A stretch of 64,000 nt of DNA from Nannocystis punicea (GTDB lineage Bacteria > Myxococcota_A > Polyangia > Nannocystales > Nannocystaceae): NCBI RefSeq assembly GCF_026965555.1, contig NZ_CP114040.1, positions 8,158,001 through 8,222,000 on the forward strand, in the 5' to 3' direction. The translations under genes and the position numbers were made by a program. Positions 43,995 through 52,396 of this stretch are shown here, one piece after another. Position 1 is the stretch's first letter. Every line of letters starts with the position of its first letter. Under the pieces are notes generated by a model, which saw nothing but the letters and a program-made list of their open reading frames with translations, made no database searches and had not been told where the DNA came from.

Positions 43995-46331
43995 ATGGCC
44001 AACGTGACCCGCTTCGGCTTCGTACCGCTTACCCTGCTCGTTCACATTGCTTGCGCCACCGATCCCGCCGCCAACGACGAGGCCGGCGACACGCAGGATA
44101 CGACCACCGGGACCGACACCAGCGAGACCGGCGGCACCGTGCCGACCACCAGCGTGAGCGGCACCGTCAGCGAGACCGGCGAGACCACGGGCGAGCCGCC
44201 CATGCTCGACACCTACAAGTTCGCCGGCGGCTGTTACTCCCTGCGCAGCGGCGACGCCTATCTCGCGGCCAGCGGCGACAGCTTCTCGTTCGCGGCCGAC
44301 AAGGCCGGCGCCGCCCGCTTCACCATGAGGGCCGCCGACCTCGGCACCTACCTGTTCTACGATCAGGACGGCGGCTACCTCGTCGCCGACAGCGGCCCGC
44401 TCGTGCGCCAGACCGTGCTCGAGTCCGACGTCACCCTCATCGACGACGCCTACGTGTCCGGCGCCGAGTGGACCCTCGAGACCTCCGTGGTCGACTGGTC
44501 GCAATACCAGCTGCGCAACCGGCGGAACGACCTCCTGCTCGGCACCGACGCGCTCGCCGACCAGGGCGTGCCCGTCACCTTCGAGCCGGCCGACGGTTGC
44601 AAGCAGTACCCCGAGCTCACCCTCGACGCCAGCGGCCAGATCGCCCAGACCATGTTCGACGACGGTGACCTCTACGGCATCGTCGACACCCACTCGCACA
44701 TCCACTCGAACTACGCCTTCGGCGGCGGCGGCCTGTTCCACGGCGGCGCCTACCACCGCCTCGGCGTCGAGCATGCCTTGCCGGACTGCTCGATCTCCCA
44801 CGGCGAGATGGGCCGCAAGGACTTCTTCGGCTACATCTTCGACGCCTCCGGCAACGAGGACGCCGACCTCGCCAGCCTCCTGCCCGACCTGGTCGCCAAG
44901 CAGCTCAGCGAGGACAACCACGCCACCGCCGGGTACCCTGATTTCACCGAGTGGCCCAACGGTCCCCGGCGCTCGACCCACCAGACCCAGTACTGGTTGT
45001 GGCTGCAGCGGGCCTACCTCGCCGGCCTGCGCCTGGTCGTCCAGCACGCCACCACCAACGCCATCATCTGCGACTTCATGATCGGCGAGGGCATCCAGAA
45101 GAGCCGCTACGGCTGCGACGACATGACCGCGGTCGACCGCATCATCGACGAGACCTACGCCATGGAGCGCTACATCGACGCCCAGTCGGGCGGGCCGGGG
45201 CTCGGGTGGTTCCGCGTCGTCCACACCCCCGCCGAGGCGCGCGAGGTGATCGCCGGCGGCAAGCTGGCAGTCATCCTCGGCATCGAGACCTCCAACCTGT
45301 TCGATTGCAAGCTCACCCCGCACGACGGCGACCCGACCTGCGACGAGGCCTACGTCGAGGCCCAGCTCGACCACTACTACGATTTGGGCGTGCGCGCGGT
45401 CTTCCCCGTCCACAAGTACGACAACAAGTTCTCGCCCGGCGACGGCGACCGCGCCTTCATCGAGCTCGGCAACTTCGCCAACAGCGGCCACTGGTCCAAC
45501 TTCACCCTCGATTGCCCCGAGCCGCAGGTCGGCGGGTTCGACAGCGGCAACGTCAACTTCGGCGGCCTCAACATGCCGCGCGACGTCTACGATTCGCCCG
45601 CGCCGATCGACAACAGCAAGTTCCCGACCGCCCCGCTCACCACCACGGGCATGTACCTCGGCCAGATCACCGAGCCCGCGCTGGAGGGCCCCTACTGTCA
45701 GAACGCCACCCTCACCCCGCTGGGCGAGCACGTCCTCGACGAGATGATGGCGCGCGGCATGATCATCGAGGTCGACCACCTCCCGCAGTGGTCCTACGTG
45801 CGCGCCTACGAGCTCCTGCAAGCCGCCAATTACCCCGCCTCGGGCAGCCACGGCCGCAACAACAGTGGCCTCCTCTACGAGCTCGGCGGCGTGTCGGCCA
45901 GCAGCCTCGGCGTCTGCCGCGGCGACGCCCCCGGCGCCACCGTCGAGGGCTTCAAACAGAAGATCCAGTTCATCATGGACAACGGCGGCTACCCGGCCGA
46001 GGGCTTCGGCTTCGACCTCAACGGCTTCGCCGGCGCCCGCGGGCCCCGCTTCGGCGACGGCGTGTGCCCGACCCCGCAGACCGACCCGGTCACCTATCCC
46101 TTCTCGTCCTTCGCCGGCGACATCGAGTTCACCCCGCCCGTGGTCGGCAACCGCGAGCTCGACTTCAACACCGAGGGCCTGGCCCACATCGGCCTCCTGC
46201 CCGAGCTGATCGAGGACGCCCGCCGCGACGCCGTCGACGAGGCCGATCTCGAGCCGCTGTTCCGCTCGGCCGAGGGCTACATCCGCATGTGGGAATTGGC
46301 CGAGGCCCGCGCCGCCGAGCTCGGCCGCTGA
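43995..46331 (+). CDS. secreted lipoprotein with amidohydrolase/M19-dipeptidase-like metallohydrolase domain
   Basis: 778 residues. Lipobox HIAC (Cys20), then a Thr/Glu/Gly linker to about 70. An N-terminal domain (about 72-215, beta-rich: FAGGCYSLRSGDAYLAASGD) looks like a carbohydrate- or ligand-binding fold. From about 225 a metal-dependent hydrolase TIM barrel begins with GIVDTHSHIHSNYAFGGGGL (metal ligands His233 and His235) and continues with VILGIETSNLFDC, IIEVDHLPQWSYVR and SGSHGRNNS, ending TEGLAHIGLLPELI as in membrane dipeptidase-type proteins. Probably cleaves peptides or amide-like substrates outside the cell. An in-frame GTG at 44004 is an alternative start. Neighbours are other surface proteins. 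Confidence 0.82.
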   Translation: MANVTRFGFVPLTLLVHIACATDPAANDEAGDTQDTTTGTDTSETGGTVPTTSVSGTVSETGETTGEPPMLDTYKFAGGCYSLRSGDAYLAASGDSFSFAADKAGAARFTMRAADLGTYLFYDQDGGYLVADSGPLVRQTVLESDVTLIDDAYVSGAEWTLETSVVDWSQYQLRNRRNDLLLGTDALADQGVPVTFEPADGCKQYPELTLDASGQIAQTMFDDGDLYGIVDTHSHIHSNYAFGGGGLFHGGAYHRLGVEHALPDCSISHGEMGRKDFFGYIFDASGNEDADLASLLPDLVAKQLSEDNHATAGYPDFTEWPNGPRRSTHQTQYWLWLQRAYLAGLRLVVQHATTNAIICDFMIGEGIQKSRYGCDDMTAVDRIIDETYAMERYIDAQSGGPGLGWFRVVHTPAEAREVIAGGKLAVILGIETSNLFDCKLTPHDGDPTCDEAYVEAQLDHYYDLGVRAVFPVHKYDNKFSPGDGDRAFIELGNFANSGHWSNFTLDCPEPQVGGFDSGNVNFGGLNMPRDVYDSPAPIDNSKFPTAPLTTTGMYLGQITEPALEGPYCQNATLTPLGEHVLDEMMARGMIIEVDHLPQWSYVRAYELLQAANYPASGSHGRNNSGLLYELGGVSASSLGVCRGDAPGATVEGFKQKIQFIMDNGGYPAEGFGFDLNGFAGARGPRFGDGVCPTPQTDPVTYPFSSFAGDIEFTPPVVGNRELDFNTEGLAHIGLLPELIEDARRDAVDEADLEPLFRSAEGYIRMWELAEARAAELGR

Positions 46332-46731
46332 GCATCTCATGACAATCACGGCGCGCCCGCTCCCGCGAGGATCGGCGCGCCGTGATCGGCGCATCGGGTG
46401 ATTGCCGCCACCTTGACGCGGGCTCGCGTGATTCGCAGCGAGCCCGCGAATTCTGTATTCAGGCGCTCGTCGGCACCGCAAGCGCGCGGCGATGAGGCGT
46501 CGAGCCCGGCTCGTCGTCGCACCTCGCGAGGCCCTCCGGGGTCCCCTGCATCGAGACAGTCGATACCCGCTTCGCCGGGCGGGTCTCGCAGACCGCACCC
46601 CTCTCCCCCGGGGCACCGCCCTCACACCATTCGTATTCCCGCCGCCGTCGCCCGCGAAATCACGCGCCCGCGAGCGCGTGCGCGACCCCTTCGGCTTGCT
46701 GCAGGCCTCCCCGCCGCGCATCCTTTCGACC
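46332..46731. repeat. upstream flank of the first Pro-rich gene, part of a 1.3-kb duplication
   Basis: 400 nt without a supported gene. From about 46390 it matches, with substitutions and gaps, the 350 nt before the second Pro-rich gene (about 47670-48026): shared blocks include GGGTCTCGCAGACCGCAC, CATTCGTATTCCC and CGCGAAATCACGCG. The duplication therefore covers the promoter region as well as the gene. Confidence 0.7.
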
Positions 46732-47529
46732 GTGTCAGGATTTCATGGGCTCGTCGTCGGTCTCGTCGTCGTCGCCACGCCCGTCGCGTCGCTGCCCGTC
46801 GCGCAGCCGGAAGGTCCGCCTCCGCCCGCTCCAGCCGTTCCCGCCGCGCCCGAAACCGTCGACGTCGCGCCCGCGACTACCCCTGCACCGCCGACCCCCG
46901 CGCCCGAGACCGTCGACGTCGCGCCCGCGACTGCCCCTGCACCGTCGACCCCCGCGCCCGAAACCGGCCCCCCTGCGCCCGCCGATCCCCCGCCCGGCTT
47001 CTACGACCCGCCCCCCGGCCTCTACGATCCGCCCCCCGGCTACTACGACGCCGAGACCCCCGGCGCGCCGCCCGTGTTCCGCGATCCACCGCCTGGCCAC
47101 TACGACCCTCCGCCGGGCCGCTACGACCCCCCGCCGGGCTTCTGGGCGCCCGCGACCGTCGACCGCCCCATGCCCTTGCCGGTCCCCCTCCACGTGCCCG
47201 CCCCGACGGCCACGCCCGCGTCCACGCCCCCGGACGACGAAGCCTGGCGCCGCTGGTCCGCGCGCAAGCGGTCGCTCCAGCTCCGCACCGGGCTCGGCGG
47301 CGGCTTCTTCGGCGTCAGCGTCGTCGCCAGCGCGGCGCTGCTCATCAACGACTGTGGTGATTGCCGCGACAACGACAGCCGCTTCTTCGCCTTCGCCTCG
47401 TTGTTCGTGCTGGCGACCGCTTCCTTCGTCTTCGGCGCCGTCAGCGGCGCCCAGCTCGCCATCCACAACACCCGCAAGCCGGCCGCCGTCCTCGGCGTCG
47501 CCCCAGGCGGCCTGCGCATCAACTTTTAG
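46732..47529 (+). CDS. Pro-rich repeat membrane protein, copy 1 of a tandem pair
   Basis: 265 residues from a GTG start. An N-terminal hydrophobic signal (LVVGLVVVATPVA) is followed by two ETVDVAPAT-type repeats and six PPG-aromatic repeats at about 87-137 (DPPPGFYDPPPGLYDPPPGY and three more, with F/H/R variants). A spacer precedes two hydrophobic segments (about 189-206 and 217-242) and a short basic tail ending APGGLRINF. The segment between the two hydrophobic stretches has a CGDC pair. Likely an envelope protein with an extended Pro-rich stalk; no family recognised. The repeat DNA is almost identical to copy 2 at 48027-48911. The GTG is preferred because the homologous copy begins identically there. 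Confidence 0.7.
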   Translation: MSGFHGLVVGLVVVATPVASLPVAQPEGPPPPAPAVPAAPETVDVAPATTPAPPTPAPETVDVAPATAPAPSTPAPETGPPAPADPPPGFYDPPPGLYDPPPGYYDAETPGAPPVFRDPPPGHYDPPPGRYDPPPGFWAPATVDRPMPLPVPLHVPAPTATPASTPPDDEAWRRWSARKRSLQLRTGLGGGFFGVSVVASAALLINDCGDCRDNDSRFFAFASLFVLATASFVFGAVSGAQLAIHNTRKPAAVLGVAPGGLRINF

Positions 47530-48026
47530 CCGCGCGCCAGGAGCCGCCGGAGAGGGCCCGGAGCGCGTCCCTTCTGCGACCTTCACGAAGAGCCACGTCA
47601 TTCGCGGCGAATGACGCGGCACAGTCCTCGTCGTGCAGCGCGGCGACGTGCAGTCGTTCGCGACTCGTCCGCGCGCCGTGATCGCGGGGCGGACGATTGC
47701 TGCGACCTTCACGAAGACTCGCAGCACCCCCGACCGCGATTTCGCGGTTCAGCGCCTCATCGCGCCGACTCCCTGCGAAAGCGCGGCGACGCGGCCGTCG
47801 ATCGTCGCATCGCCCATTCACGGCGCATCAGCCTCGTGCTGGCACCTCGCGCGGTCCTCGGCGTGCCCCTGCATCGAGCGGGTCTCGCAGACCGCACGCC
47901 CTCGGAGCACCCCGCTCGTGCCATTCGTATTCCCTTCGCGGCCGGCCGCGAAATCACGCGACCTGCGACCTCTCGCCCGACCACCTCGGCTTGCTGCAGA
48001 CCCCACCGCTGCGCATCCTTGCAACC
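47530..48026. other. spacer between the tandem Pro-rich genes
   Basis: 497 nt. CGACCTTCACGAAGA occurs at about 47578 and again at about 47704, and the second half repeats the upstream flank of copy 1. No separate gene is supported. Confidence 0.5.
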
Positions 48027-48911
48027 GTGTCAGGATTTCATGGGCTCGTTGTCGGTCTCGTCGTCGTCGCCACGCCCGTCGCGCCGCTTTCGGTCGCGCA
48101 GCCGGAGAGTCCGCCCCCGTCCGCGGGTCCGGCCGTTCCCGCCGCGCCCGAAACCGTCGACGTGGCGACCGCGACTGCCCCTGCACCGTCGGCTCCCGCG
48201 CCCGAGACCGTCGACGTCGCGCCCGCGACTGCCCCTGCACCGTCGACCCCCGCGCCCGAAACCGGCCCCCCTGCGCCCGCCGATCCTCCGCCCGGCTTCT
48301 ACGACCCGCCCCCCGGCCTCTACGATCCGCCCCCCGGCTACTACGACGCCGAGACCCCCGGCGCGCCGCCCGTGTTCCGCGATCCACCGCCTGGCCACTA
48401 CGACCCTCCGCCGGGCCGCTACGACCCTCCGCCCGGCTTCTGGGCGCCCGCGGCCGCCGGCGAAGCCGTCCCCTTGCCGGTCACCCTTCCCGTGCCGCCC
48501 CCGACCGCCACGCCCGCGTCCGCGCCCCCGGACGACGAAGCCTTGCGCCGCTGGTCCGCGCGCAAGCGGTCGCTCAAGCTCCGCACCTGGCTCGGCCTCG
48601 GCGTCTTCGCCACCAGCGTCAGCGCCGGCCTGATCGTCGCGGGCACCACCTGTGCCGATTGTCGCGAGGCCAACGGCCGCACCGCCGTCCTCGGTTCGCT
48701 GTACGCGCTGGCGGCCGTCGCCTTCTTCTTCGGCACCATCAGCGGCATCCAGCACTTCAACCACAACAGCCGCAAGCCGACCGCCCTCGTCAGCGCCGCT
48801 CCCGGCGGCCTGCGCATCATTTCTAGTCGCCCGCCGCGAGCCTCCGAACAAGGGCCGGCCCCGAAAGCGCGCCCATCGGGCCGCGGGCTCGTCTCGCGCG
48901 CGGACCTGTAG
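48027..48911 (+). CDS. Pro-rich repeat membrane protein, copy 2 of a tandem pair
   Basis: 294 residues. Same plan as copy 1: hydrophobic signal from GTG 48027, ETVDVA repeats, six PPG-aromatic repeats, then WSARKRSLKLRTWLGLGVFA and two hydrophobic segments with a CADC pair between. About 210 bp over the repeats differ from copy 1 at only a few positions, whereas the C-terminal domains have diverged to about half identity. At the very end a small length change (ATCATTTCTAGT against ATCAACTTTTAG in copy 1) puts the TAG out of frame, so the protein reads on for about 29 extra residues. Function unknown. Confidence 0.7.
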   Translation: MSGFHGLVVGLVVVATPVAPLSVAQPESPPPSAGPAVPAAPETVDVATATAPAPSAPAPETVDVAPATAPAPSTPAPETGPPAPADPPPGFYDPPPGLYDPPPGYYDAETPGAPPVFRDPPPGHYDPPPGRYDPPPGFWAPAAAGEAVPLPVTLPVPPPTATPASAPPDDEALRRWSARKRSLKLRTWLGLGVFATSVSAGLIVAGTTCADCREANGRTAVLGSLYALAAVAFFFGTISGIQHFNHNSRKPTALVSAAPGGLRIISSRPPRASEQGPAPKARPSGRGLVSRADL

Positions 48912-49316
48912 TCTCGCCCTCGGGCTCCCGGGCCTCGGCGCAGTCCGGGCGGGCGTGATCGGGATCGGGGTCGGGCGACCCGCGCCCGGTCGCTCCCGAG
49001 TAGACTGCTGAAAATGCGAGCACTCGCGCGACCGTTCCCGAAGGTCGAAACAAATCAACCACGCACTCTGCTGAATCGTCTCCCCGATCTCCGCTCGCGC
49101 GTGCGTCGACCAGCGGATGACGGCCCCCGATCGCGCCGACTTTGACGATCGGCCCGCCGCGCACCTGGGGTCCGGCGGCCCGCGCATTCGGGCGCGAAAC
49201 GCTGCGTTGACGTCGTTCTCGTGGTTGGTTAGGACGTCGCCGACGATGAGGGCGCCCCCGCGATGCGCGGAGGCTCGCTCATTGCACGATCATTGCTTGA
49301 AAGGACGCAGGACGAG
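48912..49316. other. intergenic region
   Basis: 405 nt between same-strand genes. AT-richer stretches (CTGCTGAAAATGCG near 49006, GAAACAAATCAACC near 49047) may include the promoter of the following lipoprotein gene. Nothing else is recognised. Confidence 0.4.
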
Positions 49317-50576
49317 ATGCATAAGACTACTCTTGCCGTGTTGGGTCGCGGCATGTTCATCACCGCGGGCCTCTTCACCGGCGTGTCCGTCGCAGGTTGC
49401 GACGATCCGGTCGGCGAGGCGGAGCTCGCCCGAATCGCGGAGGACGGCGAGCCGGCGCTCGCGCTGGCGGCTACCCGCGAGGACGCGGAGCTGGCCCGGG
49501 CGGAGGCCGTGGACGACCTCACCGCGCCGCAGCCCGATCCGGCGGCGCTCACCATCGACGGCGCCGGCTTCGTCCACGTCCAGTCGGACGGCGACATCGA
49601 CGGGCCGACCGGCACCGAGGGCGCGTGGAACAAGAGCGGCGGCGGGGTGACGAGCACCCGGCTGTCGCTCGGCCGCTACTGGGTGTTCTTCACCGGCTGG
49701 AACGGCACGTACGCCAACGCCCAGGTCGTGGCCTTCGGCAACACCGCCGCCGTCCATTGCAAGCTCGAGGGCACGCTCACCGGCTCCGCCTCGCTCGCGT
49801 CGGCGATCGTCGAGTGCTACGATTCGGCGGGCACGCAGGTCGACAGCGCCTTCAAGCTGCTGGTCGACAAGCGCTCCGGCGCCGGCGACCACGGCGCCTA
49901 CACCTTCGTCAATTCGGCCGGCACCGTCGACTCCAACCGCACCTGGAACTCGACCGGCTCGGCGATCAGCGCCAGCAAGACCGGCACCGGCGCCTACTCG
50001 GTCACTCTCACCGGCCAGACCGTCGCCAACGTCGGCGTCCACGTCACCGAAACCGACAACAACTCCAACCGCTGCGTGATCGGCAGCTGGGGCACCACCA
50101 CGGTGAACGTGCGCTGCTTCGATTCCGCCGGCAACGCGGCCGACACCGGCTTCTACCTCGACCGCCAGACGGTGACGATGATCGACCTCTACTCCGGCAC
50201 CAGCACGATCGGCGCCCACTCGTTCGTGTCCGCCGGCGCCCCCAACGCCTCGTTCACCGCCGTGAACGGCAATTGCCCGCAGAACCCCCCGCCGACCCTC
50301 ACCACCGCCGCCAGCGGCAACGAGGTGATCGTCACCCTGCCGGCCGCCGAGTTCCCCGGCGGCGGCAGCAACGCCAAGTTCAACGTCCTCCCGCTGGTCA
50401 CCGCCCACGGCTCCGCCGGCGATCAGTGCCTCGTCCGCGCCTGGAACGTCGACTCCGCGGGCACCGCGACGGTCACCATCCGCTGCTTCGACAAGCTCGG
50501 CGCGGTGATCAACGCCAACAGCGCGGGCAAGGCGTTCGCCTTCTCGATCTCCAACGAATGGGAGCCGTTCTGCTGA
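49317..50576 (+). CDS. lipoprotein with three beta-rich Cys repeats
   Basis: 419 residues. Signal peptide with lipobox VAGC (Cys28), then an Ala/Glu-rich linker to about 85. Three repeats of about 100 residues share strands and a CxD signature: ASAIVECYDSAGTQVDSAF (near 165), TTVNVRCFDSAGNAADTGFY (near 265) and ATVTIRCFDKLGAVINANSA (near 389), each preceded by another Cys about 30 residues earlier, so one disulfide per repeat is likely. No known enzyme motif. Composition is less acidic than the other linker lipoproteins. Probably a surface-binding or structural protein of a myxobacterial family. AGGACGAG sits directly before ATG 49317. Confidence 0.8.
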   Translation: MHKTTLAVLGRGMFITAGLFTGVSVAGCDDPVGEAELARIAEDGEPALALAATREDAELARAEAVDDLTAPQPDPAALTIDGAGFVHVQSDGDIDGPTGTEGAWNKSGGGVTSTRLSLGRYWVFFTGWNGTYANAQVVAFGNTAAVHCKLEGTLTGSASLASAIVECYDSAGTQVDSAFKLLVDKRSGAGDHGAYTFVNSAGTVDSNRTWNSTGSAISASKTGTGAYSVTLTGQTVANVGVHVTETDNNSNRCVIGSWGTTTVNVRCFDSAGNAADTGFYLDRQTVTMIDLYSGTSTIGAHSFVSAGAPNASFTAVNGNCPQNPPPTLTTAASGNEVIVTLPAAEFPGGGSNAKFNVLPLVTAHGSAGDQCLVRAWNVDSAGTATVTIRCFDKLGAVINANSAGKAFAFSISNEWEPFC

Positions 50577-50591
50577 CCGGCGTCCGCAGCG

Positions 50592-50999
50592 TCAACCGCC
50601 GCCGGGCCGCTGCTCGACGACGAACACGATGCTGCCGACGTACACCCGATCGCCGGCGTGCAGGCCGGCGCGCTGGATCTTCCGGTCGTGCACGATCACC
50701 CCGCAGGCGCTGTCGAGGTCGGTGACGATGCAATGACCGTCGCCGTCGAAGGAGAGCGAGCACGTCCTGCGCGACAGGGCGTCATCGTCGACGACGATGT
50801 CGCAGCCGCGCGCGCGACCGATGACCGTGACCGGCCGATCGAGCTCGACCTCGCGCCCTTTGAACACCACCCACGCGCCCTTCGGCCGCCCGTCGGGCGC
50901 GAGCGTGAAGCGCAGCGGCGGACCGGCAGGCGCCTCCTCGCGGCCTGCCACGGCGGCGAGGTGAGCACAGGCGCCGCAACACGCAGTCTCGTCACGCAC
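50592..50999 (-). CDS. small FHA-domain protein, possibly trimmed by an intron insertion
   Basis: 135 residues. The C-terminal ~75 residues form an FHA domain (VTVIGRARGCDIVVDDDALS, RRTCSLSFDGDGHCIVTDLD, then LHAGDRVYVGSIVFVVE), which normally binds phosphothreonine peptides. In the ligand loops the usual SxxH and S-T-N-G are RRTCS and SACGVI, so binding may be weak. A Cys-rich stretch CCGAC lies near the N-terminus. The start is a GTG at 50999, only a few nt from the 3' end of the group II intron remnant, with an in-frame stop directly upstream. The original N-terminus may therefore be lost. Confidence 0.75.
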   Translation of the reverse strand: MRDETACCGACAHLAAVAGREEAPAGPPLRFTLAPDGRPKGAWVVFKGREVELDRPVTVIGRARGCDIVVDDDALSRRTCSLSFDGDGHCIVTDLDSACGVIVHDRKIQRAGLHAGDRVYVGSIVFVVEQRPGGG

Positions 51000-51004
51000 T
51001 GGTA

Positions 51005-51711
51005 GATCCTACCCTTCCTTCGGTCTTGCCGAGTACGGCTGTTGCCCCGGAGGAAGGGCAGGACCCCCGTTCAAACCGTGCATGCGGATTTCCCGCACAC
51101 GGCTTACCGGTGGACTTTCGGGCCGTTGCATTACGCTGCCTCCGGGTACTGCACGGTCCCCCGCAGACGATGGAGGCCGTGGTTGTGGAAGAAGTCGCGT
51201 GTCCAGACCTTGGCCTCCCCCGCGTGGAGATGTCGACCTTTGCGCTTCACCATGAAGGCGCGGAGTCGACTCCATACGTAGGTGTCGATCTGGTTGAACT
51301 TCGCGGCGGCGTTCCCGGTGAGGAAGTAGTTGGCCCAGCCGCGCAGCACCGGATTGATGTCGCGGATGATCACCCGCACATCTTTGACCCCGTGGCGGTT
51401 ACGACCGGTCAGCTCCTTCACACGCTGTCGCACCCGCGTCAAGCTGCGCGTCGAAGGCCAGCGCTGGAGGAAGTACGCTCTGCGGCGTTCCTTCTCCCAG
51501 ATCGGACCGGACATGCGCTTACGCAGGTGACAGCCGAGGAAGTCGAAGCCTTGCCGTCCCCGGCTCAGCTCGACGCGCCTCGTCTTCTCGGGATGCAGCT
51601 CGAGTCGAAGTCGACGCAGGATCTCGCGGACCCTGACCCTCGGCCTCCTCGCACGCCTTCCTGGTCCTGCACAGGATCACGAAGTCATCGCAGTAGCGCA
51701 CGAGCTCGCCC
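51005..51711 (-). mobile_element. 5'-truncated bacterial group II intron
   Basis: The minus strand carries the 3' part of a group II intron: the end of its reverse transcriptase/maturase reading frame, then a domain V-like hairpin and a 3' tail. The 5' ribozyme and most of the RT domain are missing; RT sequence begins abruptly at about 51711 with ELVRYCDDFVIL. The right breakpoint cuts into a plus-strand secreted-protein gene. The left end lies next to the FHA gene; exact boundaries are approximate. Splicing and mobility should both be lost. Confidence 0.85.
51071..51105 (-). ncRNA. group II intron domain V-like hairpin
   Basis: Read on the minus strand, AAGCCGTGTGCGGGAAATCC and the following GCATGCACGGTTTGA can fold as the conserved domain V: lower stem AAGCCGTG/CACGGTTT, bulge, upper stem TGCGG/CCGCA and a GAAA-type loop. 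Located 26 nt after the maturase stop codon, the normal place in ORF-containing introns. Confidence 0.8.
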
Positions 51712-51713
51712 AC
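51131..51713 (-). pseudogene. group II intron reverse transcriptase/maturase, truncated and frameshifted
   Basis: Fragment of an intron-encoded protein. The first part (RT active site, VRYCDDFVILCRTRKACEEA, with YCDD for YADD) is in one frame down to about 51640. After 7 nt where 6 are expected, the reading continues one frame over as VREILRRLRLELHPEKTRRV, ELSRGRQGFDFLGCHLRKRM and the maturase (GIIM) domain KDVRVIIRDINPVLRGWANY and FNQIDTYVWSRLRAFMVKRK, ending GLHRLRGTVQYPEAA. RT motifs upstream of YCDD are absent. No functional product is expected. Confidence 0.9.
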
Positions 51714-52260
51714 CGAGTGCGGCGAATGCCCCGAGGCGCTGCGCGACACCTGCATGCTCGACGTCGCCTTCACCGGCGACGCCGCCTACGCCGACGCCTG
51801 CCACCAAGTGGCGGCGACCCCGGGCGAGACGATGGTCCCGGCCGACGACTACGTGGCCCTCGCCCCGCGCTACGGCGCCGCCATCGACTGCGCCGACGAG
51901 AAGGTCGTGTTCCGCGGCCCCGACCTGGCGAACGCCGACCAGTACCCCGGGGGCAAGGACCTGTCGGTCCGCGTCCAGGGCGGCTTCAACGACGAGTCGT
52001 CGTGGTTCGGCGTCGACTACCTCGACACCTCGAACCCGCCGCCCGCCGGCGCCGCCACCCCCGCGTCCGACTGGGGCAGCCGGTTCGACTGCGTGGCGAT
52101 CGGCGACGACGGCCACGGCGAGTGCACCCTGCGGCTCGACCCAATGGACAGCCCCTGCAACGGCATCGCCTTCCCGCTGTTCCGCTACGAGGTCCAGGAG
52201 ATCGCCGTCGACGTCCAGCTCCACGACCTCGGCTACTTCACGGTGCAGTCCGGGGAGTGA
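51712..52260 (+). pseudogene. 5'-truncated secreted-protein gene
   Basis: An open frame of about 182 residues continues from the intron breakpoint (PTECGECPEALRDTCMLDVA) to the stop at 52260. It has Cys pairs (CGEC, CHQV, DCADEK, DCVAIG, CTLRL, SPCNGI), balanced beta-type sequence and codon use like its neighbours. The signal peptide and linker expected of such proteins are missing, and an in-frame stop (51694) lies within the intron sequence. An internal ATG at 51754 could start translation, but the product would lack an export signal. Family not recognised. Confidence 0.65.
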
Positions 52261-52274
52261 CGAGATGTCCCGGC

Positions 52275-52299
52275 GGACATGTCACGGGCCGACATGTCC
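52275..52299. terminator. perfect 9-bp inverted repeat GGACATGTC...GACATGTCC
   Basis: Exact 9-bp arms around a 7-nt loop (ACGGGCC), with a smaller TGTCC-CGGC-GGACA hairpin overlapping its left arm. Lies between the convergent ends of the truncated gene (52260) and the propeller gene (52397), so a terminator role is plausible. Another GGACATGT half-site follows at about 52333. Confidence 0.5.
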
Positions 52300-52396
52300 T
52301 CCGGTTCCAGCGATAGCCATCAAGGTTCATAAGGACATGTACTTATAGACATAGTGAAACTTTCACGGACGCCTGCGCGCCGCGCGTCCTCCCCGC

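Noticed and set aside
46990..47140. Regular repeats resembling a CRISPR array
   Set aside because: The repeats are in-frame PPG codons of a protein; there are no unique spacers and no cas genes.
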